21,322 nucleotides of DNA from contig VCCP01000010.1 of assembly GCA_005765155.1 (NCBI GenBank), positions 1-21,322 on the forward strand, read 5' to 3'. Positions within the stretch are counted from its first letter, which is position 1, and every line of letters begins with the position of its first letter. This DNA is from Zelopaecilomyces penicillatus. Taxonomy: Eukaryota; Ascomycota; Sordariomycetes; Hypocreales; Pseudodiploosporaceae. The notes under the pieces are model-generated. The model was given only the letters and a program-made list of their open reading frames with translations, did not search any database and had not been told where the DNA came from. Both the position numbers and the translations under genes were made by a program. Positions 1 through 9,284 of this stretch are shown in pieces.

Positions 1-577
1 TATATATCGAGAGTCCCCCCCCCCATCGGAAAGCGGCCTGGTTCGCACCTCTGCCACACCTGCACACCTGTAAGACTGAACCGCACTCCCCCTCGGCTTG
101 TCGTGCAGCATGCACTTATCCGTGCATCAAAGACCAACCCAGCAGGTCTTGCAAGGTGCAGCTCCGTCCACGGAGCCTCCAACGCCTCCACCCCACACAC
201 CAGGCCTGACAGACACTGTGCCTCACTGTATGCTCCCACCATCACAAGCCGTCTTTCCATCTCGCCTAGAAATATGCTGCTGCCCACTCCATCCCTCCTC
301 TCTGCTCCTCCTTCCTCCATTCTTTCCCACCGCATTTTGCTCCCACCACTTGAAGACCGCCCATTGTCGATTACTGTTTGATGATGTTGTGTTTGTTTCA
401 ACTGTTTGCATTGACGCAGCTTCACCAAACTATTGGCTGTATTAATTCATCGGACTGAGCCCCCAGCACCAGCAACCAAACGCCACATATCATTTGAGAA
501 ACGCGCACACAAACGCACGCACAACTACGCCCCGTGCCTGTGTTTGCTGCCGTAAGCCTCTATCAAGCAGCGAAGAC
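1..577. promoter_or_regulatory. Upstream region of the MFS transporter gene
   Basis: No gene is recognised here. The stretch starts with a TA-dinucleotide run and a C homopolymer (about 15-24). It is strongly C/T-rich between about 230 and 345, as is common near transcription starts in filamentous fungi. Overlapping open frames on both strands (about 98-445) are proline- and serine-rich and match no family, so I treat them as by-products of base composition. The region most likely holds the promoter and 5' leader of the transporter gene starting at 578. Confidence 0.4.
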
Positions 578-2315
578 ATGACCCTAACCAAACAGGCACG
601 TCTTCGCGACCCGAACGACTTTCCAACACTCCAACTGTTCCTCCTTGGTGAGTGACATATCGCCCCAGACAGTAGGGCAGAGATGAGAGAATATCAACAT
701 GTACTGACTTTTCCCCCCAACATAGCCATCGTTCGACTTGCTGAACCCGTCGCTCTCACATCTATTTTCCCCTACGCGTGGGCACTAGTCAAACGATTTC
801 AGATCGGCAAAGAAGAAGATGCCTCAATCTACTCCGGTCTTCTCATTTCCTCCTTCTCCCTCGCGGAAGCCGTCATGGGCATGTATTGGGGCGCTGTGTC
901 AGACCGCATCGGTCGAAAACCCGTGTTGATGATTGGATGCTTGGGAACTATGTTTAGCATGATCATGGTAGGATTCGCTTCCAACATTTGGATCGCTTTA
1001 CTCGGAAGAGCCATAGGTGGTTTCCTAAACGGCAATATCGGAGTCATCCAGACCATGGTTGGCGAACTTGTCACGAAACCCGAGCACGAACGTAAGTAAA
1101 CACTTCCCAGAAGCCCCCCAACGTGTACCCCTGCTTATATACAACTGCAGCTCGCGCCTTCTCCGTCATGCCTTTCGTCTGGAGTGTCGGCACTATTCTA
1201 GGGCCATGCATTGGTGGAACCTTTGCGGATCCCCATGAATCTTGGCCTGTAATGTTTCCCAAGGCTGGCTTGTTTGACCGATTCCCTTACCTCCTCCCCA
1301 ATCTTGTTTGCGCCGCCCTTCTGTTTCTCAGTGTTATCATGGGCTTCTTCCTGCTTGAAGAAACACATCCTGAGATGCAGCCACGAGTTCTTCTGCCGGC
1401 AGACACATATGTGTCGGAGGAGACGCCCTTGTTGGAGACCTCGGATGCCATGAAGAGGCCAGCAGTGGATTTGCGAGCAGAGACTTATGGCACAATCCGA
1501 AGCGTCGGTGGTAGCTGTGAAGCAGAACGCGCTCAGATGCCTGTCGAAAAAAACAACACCCTCATGCCAATTTGGAACAAACGCATCATCGGCTTCATTG
1601 TTGCACTGTGCATTTTCACCTATCATTCATAATGACATACGATCATCTTCTACCCATCTTTTTCGAAGACAAGCGAGCCTCCATCATCAGCATCAGTCAG
1701 ATGGGAACGATAGCGCCATTTTACTCTCCTGGTGGCCTTGGGCTTTCCCTTCGCGACGTGGGTATGATCATGGCTGTTAACGGGGCCATCGCCTTGTTTG
1801 TTCAAGCTGTCATATTCCCGCTTGCGGCAGAGAGGTTTGGTGTATTCAGGTTGTTTCTCATCGTCACTCTGCTACACCCAATAGTCTACGCGATCGTACC
1901 TTTCCTCCTCCTCATCCCCGAATCTTTTCTATTTCCGGCCATCTACATTTGTTTGGCTGTACGGAATATCCTCTCCATCACCCTGTACCCCCTACTCCTT
2001 ATTCTCATCAAGGGAGCAACTCCATCCAATAGCGCTTTGGGCAAAGTCAACGGCTTGGCTGCTAGCGCCGGCGCCGCCTGTCGTATGGTGGCACCTCCCG
2101 TTGCGGGCTATCTTTATGCCTTTGGCAGCAGGATAGACTGCACCGCCCTGGCATGGTATGGCAGTGCTTTGGTCGCCGTCATTGGTGCATTTCAGTGCTT
2201 CTCTGTGCCAAGGCCCAACAGCGACTGCTCCGAAGAGTGTGCAGTGGCACAGCATAAGGCACCCACTGATACTGAGGTCCCAGTGAACGATGTTGAACGT
2301 GAACAGCTGCGGTAG
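578..2315 (+). pseudogene. MFS transporter (ZIFL/TetA-like fungal type), three exons, frame interrupted near 1630
   Basis: Predicted proton-driven multi-pass transporter of the plasma or vacuolar membrane. Exons are 578-647, 726-1091 and 1151 onward; the introns (648-725, 1092-1150) have GTGAGT and GTAAGT donors. The N-terminal half carries the family hallmark LAEPVALTSIFPY and the loop 2-3 motif WGAVSDRIGRKP (about residues 78-89), then PEHEPRAFSVMPFVW across intron 2. A long hydrophilic centre precedes IIGFIVALCIFTYHS. At that point the frame meets TAA (1630-1632), while the continuation MTYDHLLPIFFEDKR resumes two bases later (ATG at 1632) and runs to TAG at 2313-2315. The two halves together would give about 530 residues, normal for the family. 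I see no intron that repairs this, so either two bases are inserted (or one lost), or the assembly is wrong. If real, the product stops after about 305 residues, losing its C-terminal helices. Substrate unknown. Family call is firm; functional status is open. Confidence 0.85.
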
Positions 2316-3200
2316 GATGACAAATGTCTCCCTTGAATCCCAGAATTACGAACAATAAGTTTTCCCACTTCGTGAACTCTTCCCGGCTCGCACTGCGAGC
2401 TTGTGGGATCGAGATTATTAACCATATAATAGTTATTCGAAGCAAGACAAGCATTTGCGTAAGTCAGCGTTGGAAGAAGGTGTTTGGAGTTATTATGATG
2501 CTTCATCGGTGTTTTTGTTTTCAACTTTCAACATATAGGCGTTACGATTGCAAGGTTTCCCTGGTTTTATGACGCGGGCATCATTGGCGTTTGAGAAGGC
2601 AAAAGAAAAGTGTATTTATCATTATTATTCAACGCCTCAACAAATGAAGAGGAATAGGTAGTTAATATAGTTGGGATCTAGATACCAAAATAAATCGTCT
2701 CAGCAATTCGTTGCAGCCGTTTGCCAGTGATTATTATCATGTGTCTATTAACGCTTGAAAATGCCGCAGCCCCCCCTTTAAAGTTGTTTTTGTGTGAATA
2801 GACTTCTTTTTGCGTTTCCTTGTGAAATCCGTATAATAGATTTGAGTCGCCATTCGTGTATTTCTATGCTTATCGAGAATGCAGGCAAAAATTTGGCAAA
2901 GGGCTATGTTGAACGCTTTCTGGACTTGTGTTGGTGGTGGCACCAGTAGAAAACTGGGACAAAGAATTTTCGCCAAATCAGAAACCGCCCGAATGTTGTA
3001 GAAGGCTGCATGCCTATCTTCCTGTCACCACGCAAACGCCCGCATGTCATTCCATCAAATTTAGAACTATCTCTTTTGCGCAACCACGAGGATCGGCGGT
3101 TCAAGTGATCCTAGGCCTAAGCACATTTTTCGTCAACTTTGGCCAAGCGGGAGGGGCTGAACTGCCATAGAATTCCCATTTCCACCACAACGCCACAACG
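2316..3200. other. Intergenic: MFS 3' region and CNS1 promoter
   Basis: Between two genes on the same strand. The left part (2320-2900) is AT-richer and holds an AATAAA at about 2689, a possible polyadenylation element of the transporter gene. The right part leads into CNS1. Small open frames on either strand (for example 2324-2572 and 2737-2976) match nothing recognisable and have no good splice partners. I see no RNA gene. Confidence 0.4.
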
Positions 3201-4409
3201 ATGAATATCGACGAGCTCACAGAGCACGTCGCGAGGGCTGCGAGCCTCACTGAAAACCAGGGCAACGGAGATGCAATCCAGCCCGAGCTGCCCCCGGAGC
3301 TTGCTCAGGGCCACGGTAAAACGACCGCAGAGCTCCTCGCAGATCTGAATAAGTCACCGCTGTTCATGACAGAGCTAGAGGATAATGACGATGTAGCGGC
3401 GCTGCAGGCACTTGCCTATGAGGGCACGCCACTTGAGAACGCCGCTGACTTCAAAGAACGCGGAAACGAGTGTTTCAAGGTCAGGGGCTATATGGACGCC
3501 AGGGAGTTCTATACCAAGGGCATCAATATCCTGTTCGTCGAGGAGCGGAAACGAGCCAACGGTGAGGTGACGACGAATGAAGAGGGCGTGCCGGACTCGA
3601 AGGATGAGATCAAGCAGCAAAAGCAGATGCTAGAGGCTATGTACAGCAACCGTGCGGCGTGTCATCTGGGGCTGGACAACTATCGCAGCTGCTGGACTGA
3701 CTGCGCTGCCGTCATTCGGCTGAACCCGCGCAATGTCAAGGCCTGCTACCGCAGTGCTAAAGCGCTTCTAGCAGTTGACCGTATCAAAGCGGCCGATGAT
3801 ATCTGCGCGAGGGGTTTGGCCTTGGATCCGGAAAATAAGGCGCTTCTCACAGTGGCAAGCGACATCATCAAGCGTTCCAAGATCGTGGCTGCTAAGCGGC
3901 GTAAGGATGAGGAGCGGGAAGCGCAGAAGAAGAGACGCGAGTACCTGCTCCGAGCAGCGCTCTCTGCGCGAGGCATCGTGTCGCGAACAAGCAGCCAGCC
4001 ACCAGAGATGGAGGACGCAAAGGTCGCTCTGATTCCAGACCCAGATGACCCCCGCAGCGAGCTGTCGTTCCCAACAGTGCTTCTATACCCGCTCCACCTG
4101 GAATCTGATTTCATCAAGGCCTTTTCCGAGACGCAGACGCTCGAAGACCATCTGACCTACGTGCTACCCTTGCCATGGGACACAGAGGGCGCATATCAAA
4201 CACCAGCGAGCGTTGTCTGCTACATCGAGACGCGTGACGGCGGTCTGCTTAAGATGGGCAAACGGGTACCACTGCTTAAAGTACTGAGTGGTGGGAAAGT
4301 TGAGGTGGTGGATGAAGTGGTGCGTGTGTTTGTGCTGCCGAATGGACAGGCGGACGAGTGGGTGGTGAAGTTTAAGGCACAGAAGGCGTTGGAGAAGGGA
4401 GGGAGCTGA
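3201..4409 (+). CDS. CNS1: TPR co-chaperone Cns1 (TTC4 family), Hsp90/Hsp70 partner
   Basis: Intact intronless frame of 402 residues. Cns1/TTC4 proteins bind the C-terminal EEVD tails of Hsp90 and Hsp70 in the cytosol; in yeast Cns1 is essential and supports folding of elongation factor 2. The N-terminal segment (about 35-80, with DDVAALQALAYEGTPLENA) is characteristic of the family. Three TPR units follow at about 81-114, 144-177 and 178-211. Carboxylate-clamp candidates are K85, N89 (FKERGNECF), N150 (YSNRAA), K180 and R184 (VKACYRSAK). A charged helix (about 222-250) links to the C-terminal 'wheel' domain (about 280-392), including FPTVLLYPLHLESDF and LPLPWDTEGAY. The acidic 30-residue insert between TPR1 and TPR2 is usual here. 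The start is the first ATG, with A at -3. Codon use is GC-rich and clean, unlike the interrupted neighbours. It converges on the APSES gene. Confidence 0.95.
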   Translation: MNIDELTEHVARAASLTENQGNGDAIQPELPPELAQGHGKTTAELLADLNKSPLFMTELEDNDDVAALQALAYEGTPLENAADFKERGNECFKVRGYMDAREFYTKGINILFVEERKRANGEVTTNEEGVPDSKDEIKQQKQMLEAMYSNRAACHLGLDNYRSCWTDCAAVIRLNPRNVKACYRSAKALLAVDRIKAADDICARGLALDPENKALLTVASDIIKRSKIVAAKRRKDEEREAQKKRREYLLRAALSARGIVSRTSSQPPEMEDAKVALIPDPDDPRSELSFPTVLLYPLHLESDFIKAFSETQTLEDHLTYVLPLPWDTEGAYQTPASVVCYIETRDGGLLKMGKRVPLLKVLSGGKVEVVDEVVRVFVLPNGQADEWVVKFKAQKALEKGGS

Positions 4410-4901
4410 AGATAGCCACTAGGAAATTGAAAATTGAAAATGAAAAAGGATGATTGGTTTGGGATAGGCGTTTATGTTGATGATGTGCTTCTTTCAGGGG
4501 TGTTTTGTGAGGGGAGATGGAAAAACAAAAGGGGGGATATATATGGACAGTGTCAAAGAGGATAAGAGTCGAAAAGTCTCATGGATGGATGCAGTGAATC
4601 TTGAAGACAAAGCCCACAAAGTCGCTTAGAGACATGCAAGTCGCCAGGCTATCTGTGGCATATAACCATGCTATTTCTATCCATAAGTAAACGTTTCATA
4701 TCTATTCAAAAACTGCGTGAGCCTACTTAACTACATCCCTCATACTCCCCCATGTCCACCCACTTTGACCCGAAACCCAACTGCAAGCCTAGCTCCCATG
4801 GTATAATTGCTTTCCAAGTAACAACCCCCCAAAAGAATTCCAAGGCTTCTCTCCTAAAGAAGACAAAAAAAAAGAAAAAGCATCATATGGGAAGGCGGAC
4901 A
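4410..4901. other. Convergent 3' intergenic region
   Basis: Holds the 3' ends of CNS1 (+) and the APSES gene (-). Nothing coding is recognisable. An A-rich tract at about 4860-4880 lies just beyond the APSES stop when read on the minus strand. The open frame at 4752-4943 is a chance frame overlapping the end of the APSES gene. Confidence 0.4.
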
Positions 4902-6614
4902 TCAGAAAGAATTCGCCTTTGGCCGCTTCTTTCGGTGGTGTGATGGTCCAGCGGTTCCTCCCGCGAAGCCCTCGCTATCCGAATCCCCAATTACGCCGGG
5001 CTGCCAGTCTAATCCCAGAGTATCTTTTTGAAGACTCACAAGAGCTGCGGCTGCCCTGAACTGATCCAGTTCCTGCCCTGGTCTCTTTGGCTGTGTCGTC
5101 CGAGTGTTATTGTTATTGTTGTTTGTGGAAAACCCCGGGTCCTCCGAGCAAGCTTGTTTCACCATGTTCTCATTCTTTGTTTCCTCCAGGAGTGGGTTAA
5201 CGTGTCGACGCCGCTTGAGTTTCCAGTTGCTGACCAAGGCTCGTGGCGGTTCTGATGCATTGAGGCGTGGTATCGCTTTGAGAAAAGGGTTGATGTGCTG
5301 AAAGGGGTCCGAGTCTAGATAATGCCGACTCATAAACATGGAACTAGATCCTTGGAGTGGTGCAATGCCGACTCATAAACATGGAACTAGATCCTTGGAG
5401 TGGTGCAATCTTGTATCATGGAGCTCATATCCCCTACGTGGCGTAGAATTGCGAAAGGCTGGGGGACCTTGGCGACGGCGTTTACTGGTTTCCAGCATGT
5501 GAATGGAAGTTGTTGGAGTTTGGCAATTGGGACGTCACCTGTCTCCTGTTTGCTTCGAAGCTGTAGTCTTGTGCGATTCGCCGTCACCGGGTTAGTTGTC
5601 GAAGGGATCTTCTTGGTGTGAACACGTCGGAAGTATTCCGCCTCCTTTGTGGCTTCAATGACAATCTGCTGACTGATGATCATCTCTTTGTAATGGACGG
5701 AGCTCGGAGGAGTGCATTCTGAAGGAAACGCCGGGCCAAAGATGGGAATCAGCGCGCCGGCGATGCTATAACAAAAGGTTGCGCAAATCGCTTTTGCACA
5801 ACGATACGGCATCCAATATCCTAGCCAAAGGTATAAGCAACTCTGGACTTTAAATTAAGCATTCAGCTGTCTTGAACTTTGTTATCTTACCTTGCGCGGT
5901 AACGGCACCTCCAGTGACGCTGGGACAGATGTCTCGAAGACCCGGGTTCTTATCTAGCATCTGTGATGGTTTGTCTTATTTACCTATTTTAGTGACAACG
6001 CAAACCCAGAAGTATTCTTTTCTTTAGGCCATACCTTTGCAAACCCTAGACACTTGAAAAAGGGTGTCATGCGGACAAGGCCGACGTTGTAGTCCCACAT
6101 AACTGTGTAGCAGTTATCATCATCTGGCAAACGGAACTCATACTTGAATACTGCAATAATGACTTTTGTCAGTAGGCCACCATTTCTTCCAAGGTGTCTC
6201 TAACATGTAAAGCTCCTTACCTTCGATACTCTCGGCCTGTTTTCTCAAAAAAGTCCTTTTGGAGCTGTTGTACGGAATATGCTCGCAATATTCGTGAATC
6301 TGCCCAAACAGGTCAACCTGAAAGCGGGACAGTTCTCTGTATGACTTTTCATCAACGTTTTCGAAGAGGACAAAGCGAATGAGTCCCTGAGTTTTTGACT
6401 TCACCAAGCCGCTGGCGTTTCCTATTCCCATCCCTCCTCCGCCGCCCCTACTTTGAGTAGCCAATCTGTCCATTTTCGCTCGCGAAGGTGCTATCCAGGT
6501 TGTTGCCGAAGATGCTGATGTTGGGTGTAATAGTAGGGCTAACATGATGTGACTGGACTGGATGATCTTCCGTTCAGGCGGAACGGGATTCAAGAGGGAA
6601 GGGAGTGGTATCAT
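4902..6614 (-). CDS. APSES/KilA-N-type HTH DNA-binding protein (Xbp1-like), five exons
   Basis: Putative nuclear DNA-binding regulator. Minus-strand exons: 6614-6221, 6150-6035, 5960-5891, 5820 to 5438 (or 5486), and 5297-4902. The first three introns have GTAAGG, GTATGG and GTAAGA donors and CAG/CAG/TAG acceptors. The spliced frame gives the conserved fungal APSES-like core: HEYCEHIPYNSSKRTF, VFKYEFRLPDDDNCYTVMWD, YNVGLVRMTPFFKC, MLDKNPGLRDICPSVTGGAV, then GYWMPYRCAKAICATFCY. The start at 6614 gives MIPLPSLLNPVPPERK, like family N-termini; an in-frame ATG at 6638 is the alternative. Exon 4 ends in TAG (5387-5389) unless a last phase-0 intron is used, from GTAGGG (5437) or GTAAAC (5485) to the acceptor CCTTTCAG at 5298. 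That intron would contain the 43-bp tandem duplication. The C-terminal exon has a basic KLKRRRHVNP segment (possible nuclear signal), an Asn run and the closing FRAAAALVSLQ motif. Predicted length is about 436-452 residues. It is not StuA-like in sequence. Targets unknown. Confidence 0.8.
5321..5406. repeat. 43-bp perfect tandem duplication (two copies)
   Basis: Copies at 5321-5363 and 5364-5406 are identical base for base, and the three bases after the second copy match the unit start again. The unit contains an ATG-rich minus-strand segment and one TAG. The unit length is not a multiple of three. It lies between the last two coding segments of the APSES gene. If the proposed last intron is used, the duplication is fully intronic and changes only intron length (for example 97 to 140 bases with the GTAGGG donor). 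Confidence 0.95.
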
Positions 6615-7140
6615 AGTGCGCTCGGCGTTTGCAGCCATCGGGGAGCCGGAAAACAGAACAGGACGCACCCAACAGGCAAGTACCCGACTGGCATGAGGAG
6701 GAGGAAGAGAAGAGCAAAAAGAAGAACCGGAAGCTTTCCAAGAATTTCCTGCGAAGAACGAAAAAGAAGAATTACAAAGAGGAACAGGAAATAGAAATTC
6801 GTGATGATTCCAAGATTGTGGTTCATCGCGACAGGACAAGGAGCGGGAAGCGCGAATGCAAGCTCCTGGGACATCCCTGTGCCTCGCGGCTAAGCAAACA
6901 ACAGAAGACAAAACAACAGCTTAAGAAAAAGCTACTAAATAGAGAAAGCAAGGTATGTCTATGGGGGGAAAAAACACCGCCAGGTACACACCAAAGGCCC
7001 CACCCCCTGCTAAGGATCGCAGCGATGAAGAAGAGTTGTATATGGTTCCCGTCAAGTATTATCAGGGCAGTTGATTCAAAATATTGAATACAGTTCTTCT
7101 TTTGCCTCCCAAAATGAGCAAAAAAGGGCCCCTGCAACTA
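6615..7140 (-). promoter_or_regulatory. 5' leader and promoter region of the APSES gene
   Basis: Read on the minus strand, this segment holds a long C/T-rich tract (about 6690-6800) just upstream of the proposed start, as often seen at filamentous-fungal promoters. The minus frame stays open up to 6911, so translation could in principle begin earlier, but residues upstream of 6638 are low in complexity and unlike the family. The plus-strand Lys/Glu-rich frame at 6629-7087 is the complement of this tract and is not considered a gene. Confidence 0.4.
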
Positions 7141-8773
7141 TAAAATGCTGGCTTTCAAATCCGGGGACCAGGGTGGAAGGATGTTTTCCCAAGATACCCT
7201 GTTTGTGGATATCCACAATGTGTACGTTTCCGGCGAACTCTTCTCTGGGGCAAGAAGTAGTTTGCTGCCGTTTTATAGAGCAGAATAGATGGTTATGTTA
7301 GATGGGATGCAACGGGGTGATGCTTGAAGAACTATGTAAAGTACCGTCTTTGTTAGCTAGGATCATGACAAGCCACACGCGTGCGCACACTTCACAGAGG
7401 GGGTAATATCTAGACTTACACTTTCTTCTTATTTCCGTAGAGTTATCGTTCGCGCTTTTGATGTGCAGTCTTGGCGATAGAGGGAAAATCCTAGCATTTT
7501 TTAGGGAAGACAGTCTGTGTATATTCGAAAGCAGAAAAAGGCGTCGAGGAGTACGGGTGGGTTGGACAACACTGCTCTGCGAATGTTCACATCGGCACAT
7601 CGGGCAGCACCCTTTTCAAGGTCAAGGTCGTACTAAAAGAAAAAAGCTACTATCACGAGATTTTTTAAATACTTCCTGGGTCCATGAAATGATAGGAGGA
7701 AGGAAGGGGAGTAGACACTATCCCGCTGTTTCAGGTCGCTAGCACAGAAGAAAGGATCCCCCATCACTTTGAGAACGCCCAAAAGTCTGGTTACGCTGAT
7801 GACGCGGGAGCCAATGGCAACTCTTTTGCTGATAAGTAGCAAATGAATGGGTTTGGCAGACGCAAATATCAGGGATTTTGGGTATGCCTAACAGATAGAG
7901 CTGCCCTACCCTTGTTTGACCAGGGCTGCTGGATGGGGAGTAGAAGTTCCTCTTTCATTCATGGTATGATGTGCAGGAAAGGTTCGGTTAAATGCAGCAG
8001 TGGAAAGTATACTATGCTCAATAACACTTGGATGAAATGTCTAAATTGTAGTAACCGCTTGCTCTTTTTGTTGATATAGGTTACTGCCGCCTGTCAGCTT
8101 GGCAAGTGGGCTAATCCGGTCCGGGTATGTGCACACCGATGGATATTCTGACGGGAGTAGGTTGATATTGTACTATATGAAGAACCTCTATCAATCATTC
8201 CTATGGATGTGTTCTTGGTAGTGTAACTCAAGGCCAACCGCAGACACCAAGTCTGCGTTTTTACAATCACCACATATTACTTTGTGTTGAGTATGTCATC
8301 TAGTTGTGCTAGCTTTAATATTCAAGTAAAACATTTACATCATAGAGTTTGTGTGTTCTTTTACACGCATTTCTATCAAGCTTTCAGGAAAAAAGGTGAA
8401 CGCAAGCGCGGCAAGTCTCCCGGTTAAGTAGATGAACACCCTCAGCCTTGACCCTTTGTTTCGGCATAATGCCATGTGGTAGACGGCTTTCGGAGAATAC
8501 AGCCCTGCCCGAAACACACAAAACCCCCCCTCCCTCCCTGGGTGGGCAAAGATGTTCAATGTGGATTTCTTTTCTTTTAGGACAAAAAGACCGCTTTGCG
8601 TGGGCCTAAATGTTGAGGTTGGGGGTTTTTTGGCTTCCCGTCAGATGAGACCCGGATCGTGGGAAGATATCAGGCGCTTTGACTCTGTCCATGAACCAAC
8701 CTCAGAGCATGCCTAATTCGGCCACTCGCATAACCTGTGTTGTTGCACGAAGGAGAGTGGTTCCCGAAGACGG
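7141..8773. other. Gene-poor stretch without recognised genes
   Basis: Open frames on both strands are all under about 100 codons and match no family I recognise. I find no tRNA-like cloverleaf, transposase motif or terminal repeat. Local items are a purine/pyrimidine-biased run near 7500-7700, a small perfect hairpin followed by T residues at 8239-8262, and a C-rich run near 8524-8540. It may contain long regulatory sequence for the APSES gene or a degenerate locus. Confidence 0.35.
8239..8262 (+). other. Perfect 7-bp hairpin followed by T5
   Basis: CGCAGAC (8239-8245) and GTCTGCG (8251-8257) form an exact inverted repeat around a 5-base loop and are followed directly by five T. In bacteria this would look like an intrinsic terminator; here the context is fungal. 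The T run alone could stop RNA polymerase III, but no Pol III gene is recognisable upstream. It may be coincidence. Confidence 0.4.
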
Positions 8774-9284
8774 TTAGGTAGGCATTTCTTTTTGTCTCCC
8801 CATGCTTGTGCGATTTCCTGGAACAGTACCCAGATCGGACAGCAGCCGTCTGGAAAAAAAGATATCCTCGAGCTTAGAGAGAGAGCGCTTCGGTGTGACC
8901 ATGCCGTCAACGATGTTAAGCATATTATCTGCCATCTCCCGATGACTCACCCGTTGTAGCTGCAACCATGTGTCCGGGTTGAAGCACTTGCCTTGACAAT
9001 ATCGTAAGATGAGAAGTATGGGAATTGATGTAGGTTTCATGGTGAGGTGTGGGCAAGTTCCAGCACATGACGACACATAAATGGATGATAGGTACTCACC
9101 AAGACAGGTTCATAGAGATGGTGACCCAACAATCAGGATGTATACTTGATTGCCGCAAGAGCTCAGGAAAATGCCGAGTCGTCCCAGAATAGGCATGCCA
9201 TCCATGTATCTGCAAAGATATCAAGCACATACAGTTATTTTTCTGATCATGGTCCGCTGAGGTGGCATGTAAGACCACACACAC
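8774..9284 (-). other. Weak candidate exons of an unrecognised minus-strand gene
   Basis: A minus-strand frame (9284 down to 9100, ending DCWVTISMNLS) runs into a good GTGAGT donor at 9099. No AG follows until a CAAG acceptor near 9000, and the segment between them is pyrimidine-rich, as in a fungal intron. The next frame then meets another GTGAGT donor near 8950. The predicted peptide matches nothing I know, no start is defined, and no conserved motif is seen. I list it only as a place where a spliced gene could hide. Confidence 0.15.

Noticed and set aside
98..445. Open frames upstream of the MFS gene (115 and 92 codons, overlapping)
   Set aside because: Pro/Ser/His-rich, overlapping in different frames, in C/T-rich DNA; typical chance frames in a promoter.
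1198..1626. Minus-strand frame of 142 codons opposite the MFS gene
   Set aside because: Shadow of the real coding strand; no family match, whereas the plus strand reads as an MFS protein.
3080..3120. GGTTCAAGTGATCC-like motif suggesting a tRNA T-arm
   Set aside because: No matching acceptor, D or anticodon stems could be built around it.
3746..4117. Minus-strand Ser/Arg-rich frame inside CNS1
   Set aside because: Antisense shadow of a GC-rich conserved gene.
6629..7087. Plus-strand Lys/Glu-rich frame of 152 codons
   Set aside because: It is the complement of the C/T-rich leader of the APSES gene; low complexity with no domain.
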